A stretch of DNA of 64,000 nt from Hansfordia pulvinata (Eukaryota > Ascomycota > Sordariomycetes > Xylariales), in contig BJKQ01000008.1 of NCBI GenBank assembly GCA_006538405.1, forward strand, positions 124,001 through 188,000, written 5' to 3'. Shown one piece after another: positions 60,477 through 64,000 of this stretch. A program made the translations under genes and the position numbers. How positions within the stretch are numbered: the first letter of the stretch is position 1; each line of letters opens with the position of its first letter. The notes beneath the pieces are model-generated. The model did no database searches. It saw nothing but the letters and a program-made list of their open reading frames with translations, and was not told the origin of the DNA.

Positions 60477-61254
60477 TGAATTGTTTTTTTCTTGTCTTTA
60501 TTGAAAAGTAACATTGGGTCGAGCTCTGGTTTTCATGGACCGACGCAGGCGTTGGGGGTCATTGAGCGGGCATGGATACGGGTGATGCGGACGGGCATAA
60601 ACTGAGAAAGGGCAGGCATTGAAAGAGCGAGCGGCGATACCACATTCATGGCGACTGGCGGCGATTGGGTTGTAATAATTTCGGGGCACCGGGTTGATTC
60701 AAGGTTCGAAGAGAAATTCTGGGTTGTCGAGACGCCGAGCCTGGTGTCAAAGGATTGCCCTCGGCGCATCCTCTCATGCCCGGGATTCGATGTAGGGGTC
60801 ACAGAAGCGAGCTTCACTGAAGCTGTGATTTTATGCTCATAATATTCCCGAGATACATATTCATACAACTACCTTCACACTCCAGATGGGGTTGGTCATC
60901 TTGCCGTATTGTACCATTGGCCGGCCGCTCACTGAGCTGGAATTGCTGCCTCGGCCGGTTCATTGGTTGCTCTTGTGTGTGGCAGCCCCCGTCAAGCTGT
61001 TGCGGACCAGCAATGTTCACGATACGCGGCACTGATGACAGCAGACATGACTAAGAGGAGCATGAGAAAGACCTATAACGTCTTGGGTGCACCCCAGCAA
61101 CGGATTGCACCACGTGCCATCACAATATCAACAAATGACAAGCAGTCACTGAGGGGTTAAGTAAGCAGGAAGTCTACATGGAGGATCTGTCTATTTGAAT
61201 AGTGTCTTCTGCCAACAAGCAGAGAAATGGTGTAAGCTGCATCGGGCCATTTCA
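60477..61254. other. Convergent 3' spacer
   Basis: The stretch contains the 3' ends of the bHLH gene and of the symporter gene. I see no further supported feature. Confidence 0.5.
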
Positions 61255-63592
61255 TCATAAGTGCCGTAGCTTGCGCGACGTGTATGCCGCGAAGAGAGAG
61301 CCGATGGCGCCGATGAACAAGACGACGCCAATGGGATTGGGACCCTTGCCGCCGGTGGCTGGCTTCTCATCATGCCCAGCCCCAGCGCCGCCGTGCGCCA
61401 GCTCGGGGCTCACGCCCGGCTCCAGTATGGCAAAGGCCACGCTGCTGATGAGAGTGCCGATGAACTGCGGGATCGTGGTGTAGATGTTGAGAATGCCAAA
61501 GTATATGCCCGAGAGTTCGCCCGACGAGGCGGTGGAAGCGGCGCCGCCAGGGGCCCTTGCTGGCTTAGACGAGATGTTGCGAGGGTCGTCGTCGTCGTCG
61601 TCATGTTCGCCGTGCTGGCTGGGGGTAGCCACTGCCGGCATGCTGTGGAGCGGTCCTTCGATCTGGGCCATCTCGACATCGGCTGATAAACGGCTGTAGG
61701 CCGCGTTTGCCGCGTCGCCGGGCCTGCCAGTGTATCCCATGCTGAGCCTGTTCACTTCGACTCCGAGAAAGGTTGTCGGAGCCCATATCGCCAGTGTCCA
61801 GGGCCTAGGGAATTGGTATTCGTTAGTCAACCTCACGGGCTGCCATGACTTTAGGGGAAGGAGCAGTACGCACAGTCCACACAGGCACACGAGCAGCGTC
61901 GCAAACTTGAAGCTTGTGGCAAAAGGAGCAAAGACCATCGCTGCGCCAAAGGTGATGAGGCCACAGGTCCAAGCCGTCAGGAGATCGGGCTTGTATCTGT
62001 CGATCATATCCAGTGTGCTCTTCATGCCGGGTGCCGGGCGCTTCGTGTAGTCCCCGTTCTCGTCGGGCGACCTGACAATGATAGGCAGAATCCAAGAGCC
62101 CGTGAAAGTGACGATTGAGTAGATCATGAAGGAGCGGCTGCCCACCTTGCCTATTTGGCCGAGCGCGTCGCCCGATTCGCGGGCCTCGGGCGGTGCGTCA
62201 TAGCGGAAGTACGTCTCGCCAATCCACGTGGTGCTGTAGAACAGAAAAGGAAACCAGCCGAGCCAGCTCCAGAACTGTACCATGCATATGCCATGGATCC
62301 GCGGCGGCAGATTGCGCATGGTGGTCCAAATTTCCCGGACGATGTGGAAGATGCCGCCCTTGTTGCGCGAGTTGCTCTGCGCCTCGATCAACACCCTCTC
62401 AGTCACCGCCCAGCATGATATCCCGCAGGCAGCGAGAATCCCGAACGCCGCGGCGACTGTGAGCTGTTTGAACTGTGTGTCGCCGAAGAGCGTACCAAAT
62501 GTGCTTGGGAGGTCAATGGCGCCGGTCGAATAGGCGAGACCATGTCCAATGGCGGACATCCTTCCGCCTGTGATCGGTCAGCAGGCGAGTTGCGGGCTGG
62601 GTGTAGGGGCTATGTGCTGTTGATTTTCTTACCCCAAGCAGCCCCTATTTGTTGTTTTGGGATGGGCAATGTGTCGACAACCAAGCTTCTGGCGGTTGAC
62701 ATCACTGGGGACTCAGTTAGCACGCGTCTGTGGCGTATTGCGAGAGGACACTTGTGCTCGAGTCTTGTGATGTTCAGGCACGCGACACGTACCGGCGTTG
62801 ACGGCAAAGTCAAGGACGTAGATAGCCAACACGGCGAGGAATATGGTGACAGATTTGGCCGTCTCGTCGGATGAGATGAAAAGGTCGACAATCGGACGGG
62901 TGAAGCCCAGGACCAGAACACTGATGGCTGAGATGACTGCGCCGCCCATGATGAAGGGCCGCCGCCTGCCCCATCTCGAAGTGCACTGGTCCGCCAATAC
63001 GCCGACAATGGGTTGCGTGATGAGTCCAGAGAGGGGCCCAGCGACCCAGACTAGCGATATATTGCTCTTTGTGAGCCCTAAAGAAAGGAGGTATGGCGTG
63101 CAGTCTGCAGGACGAAGATGTCAGCCGTTTCTCGCACGCGATGTGGCAGATCAGGCAGACTAACATGTCTGCTCCACGCCCCACACAAAACTATCTCGAG
63201 GGTCAGCTTCCGTGTCGCGACGCGGGTCCGGGCCGTGTGGAGCTTGCAACATACGTGATGCCAATGGTGCTACATGTTAGCAGCAGCATGCGCACAGCCT
63301 CGGAGCTGCCCCGGATTGCCGGATGGCCTGTCCAACGCGCCATGTCCTCTGGAGCTTCGGGTTTCAGACCGCAATGGCTGTCGTCGTCGCTTTCGGCTCT
63401 GGAGGGGCGATGTTCCTGGTCATTGGTGTCTTGGGCGCGCCAGTGGGGCCGGATGTCGCCGTTTTCGCTGTCGCTGTCGCGGTCGCTGTCGCTCAACAGA
63501 TTCTGGTCGTCGGCGAGCTGCTGAGAGGCGATCTCTTCCACCAAGGTGACGTGGGGTTTAGGCTCGGACGCGGATGCTGCAAAGACGCCCAT
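61255..63592 (-). CDS. Sucrose/alpha-glucoside H+ symporter (GPH/SLC45 family, Sut1-like)
   Basis: The exons (minus strand) are 63592-63255, 63190-63165, 63104-62793, 62704-62633, 62567-61874 and 61804-61255, giving 663 residues. Exon 2 is a 26-nt microexon; with its neighbours it restores TFVWGVEQTYCTPYLLSLG, typical of this family. Intron 5 is 69 nt without a stop, so it reads through in frame; removing it gives CGLPWTLAIWAP. About twelve membrane helices are present, with the sucrose-transporter loop RWGRRRPFI between helices 2 and 3 and RSLVVDTLP later. The N-terminal 110 residues are acidic and cytosolic. A large variable loop containing six Asp (near 61590) lies before the last two helices. 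Relatives import sucrose or maltose with protons across the plasma membrane (fission yeast Sut1); the substrate here is inferred. Confidence 0.9.
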
Positions 63593-64000
63593 GGTGCAGA
63601 AGAACAGATTGGCTTCTCTGGACAGAAGCCGGCCAGATTACGCGTAGCATCGGATGCTGGCGTGCATACGTCAGTCAACAGGGTTCATGCAGCAGCACCA
63701 CCACCAGCTTCACCACCTATTCAATGTACCACAGTAAGCGGCGGCGAGGACTGGTCCGGCTGTGGGGTGGATTCGGAGGTATTCGTCGCGGCGGGCAACT
63801 TCGAGGGAGAGTTTGAAACCAGCAAGCGAGTCGGCCAAGATGAAAGGAGGGAGGAGGGGAGGGGGGCAGAGCGCCTTCGAATACGGAGGATGGGAGGCAA
63901 TCGGGCGACAGGGTTCAGTTATATATACCGGCTGCCGGGGGCGCGCACTGCCGGAGTCATACGGAGTACGTACGGGTACACAGCTGATGAGCTGGAGGAC
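63593..64000 (-). promoter_or_regulatory. Upstream region of the symporter gene with a TATA-like element
   Basis: TTATATATA at 63919-63927 lies about 330 bp upstream of the minus-strand ATG and could be its TATA box with a long leader. TACGGAGTA occurs at 63960-63968. The window ends here. Confidence 0.35.

Noticed and set aside
1..64000. CRISPR array, bacterial operons, or integrated virus
   Set aside because: There are no direct-repeat/spacer arrays, no ribosome binding sites and no viral polymerase, capsid or integrase motifs. Gene structure is plainly fungal nuclear.

Overview
The window looks like nuclear DNA of a filamentous ascomycete, most likely a Sordariomycete. Genes carry short GT-AG introns of about 50-195 nt with CTRAC-type branch sites. 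The proteins are fungal orthologues (Vps18/Pep3, Snx41, a Crh-type GH16 enzyme, a NUC-1/Pho4-like bHLH factor, a LaeA-like methyltransferase). Coding DNA is GC-rich and 5' leaders are C/T-rich. Gene density is low: 13 protein genes that I can support, one split tRNA-Phe and one gene remnant in 64 kb. More than half of the window is intergenic.

Layout, left to right: a conserved single-pass membrane protein (481-1908, +); 8.9 kb without a supported gene; an RRM+Pumilio RNA-binding protein (10843-14325, +); Vps18 (15737-18772, -); 4.9 kb intergenic with a MITE-like inverted repeat; a LaeA-like methyltransferase (23693-25345, +); a nucleotide-sugar 4,6-dehydratase (26690-28277, -); a divergently transcribed TPT/SLC35-type transporter (30857-32289, +); an AT-hook protein with a PD-(D/E)XK-like domain (32598-34238, -); a Crh-type GPI wall transglycosylase (36758-38495, +); sorting nexin 41 (39626-41937, +); a V-ATPase proteolipid (43006-44026, -); a secreted aspartic protease (47079-48516, +); tRNA-Phe(GAA) (48940-49032, +); a small secreted protein (50509-51114, +); a decayed gene (about 51913-52619); 5.7 kb intergenic; a NUC-1/Pho4-like bHLH factor (58349-60476, +); and a sucrose/alpha-glucoside H+ symporter (61255-63592, -).

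The genes do not form an obvious cluster. Several fit the secretory, endosomal and wall system: Vps18 and Snx41 in endosome/vacuole traffic, the V-ATPase proteolipid in organelle acidification, and the dehydratase, the SLC35-type carrier and the Crh enzyme in glycan and wall metabolism.

Main oddities: (1) three conserved genes (vps18, snx41, the aspartic protease) each need one extra G/C base to restore their frame; (2) the octamer TACTCGTA/TACGAGTA occurs about 27 times, almost all in gene-free DNA; (3) an AT-hook protein with a nuclease-like core; (4) two GC-AG introns, a 26-nt microexon and an ATG-only first exon; (5) MITE-like and hairpin sequences in the spacers. All exon junctions were read by eye from splice consensus and protein continuity; none was tested against RNA.
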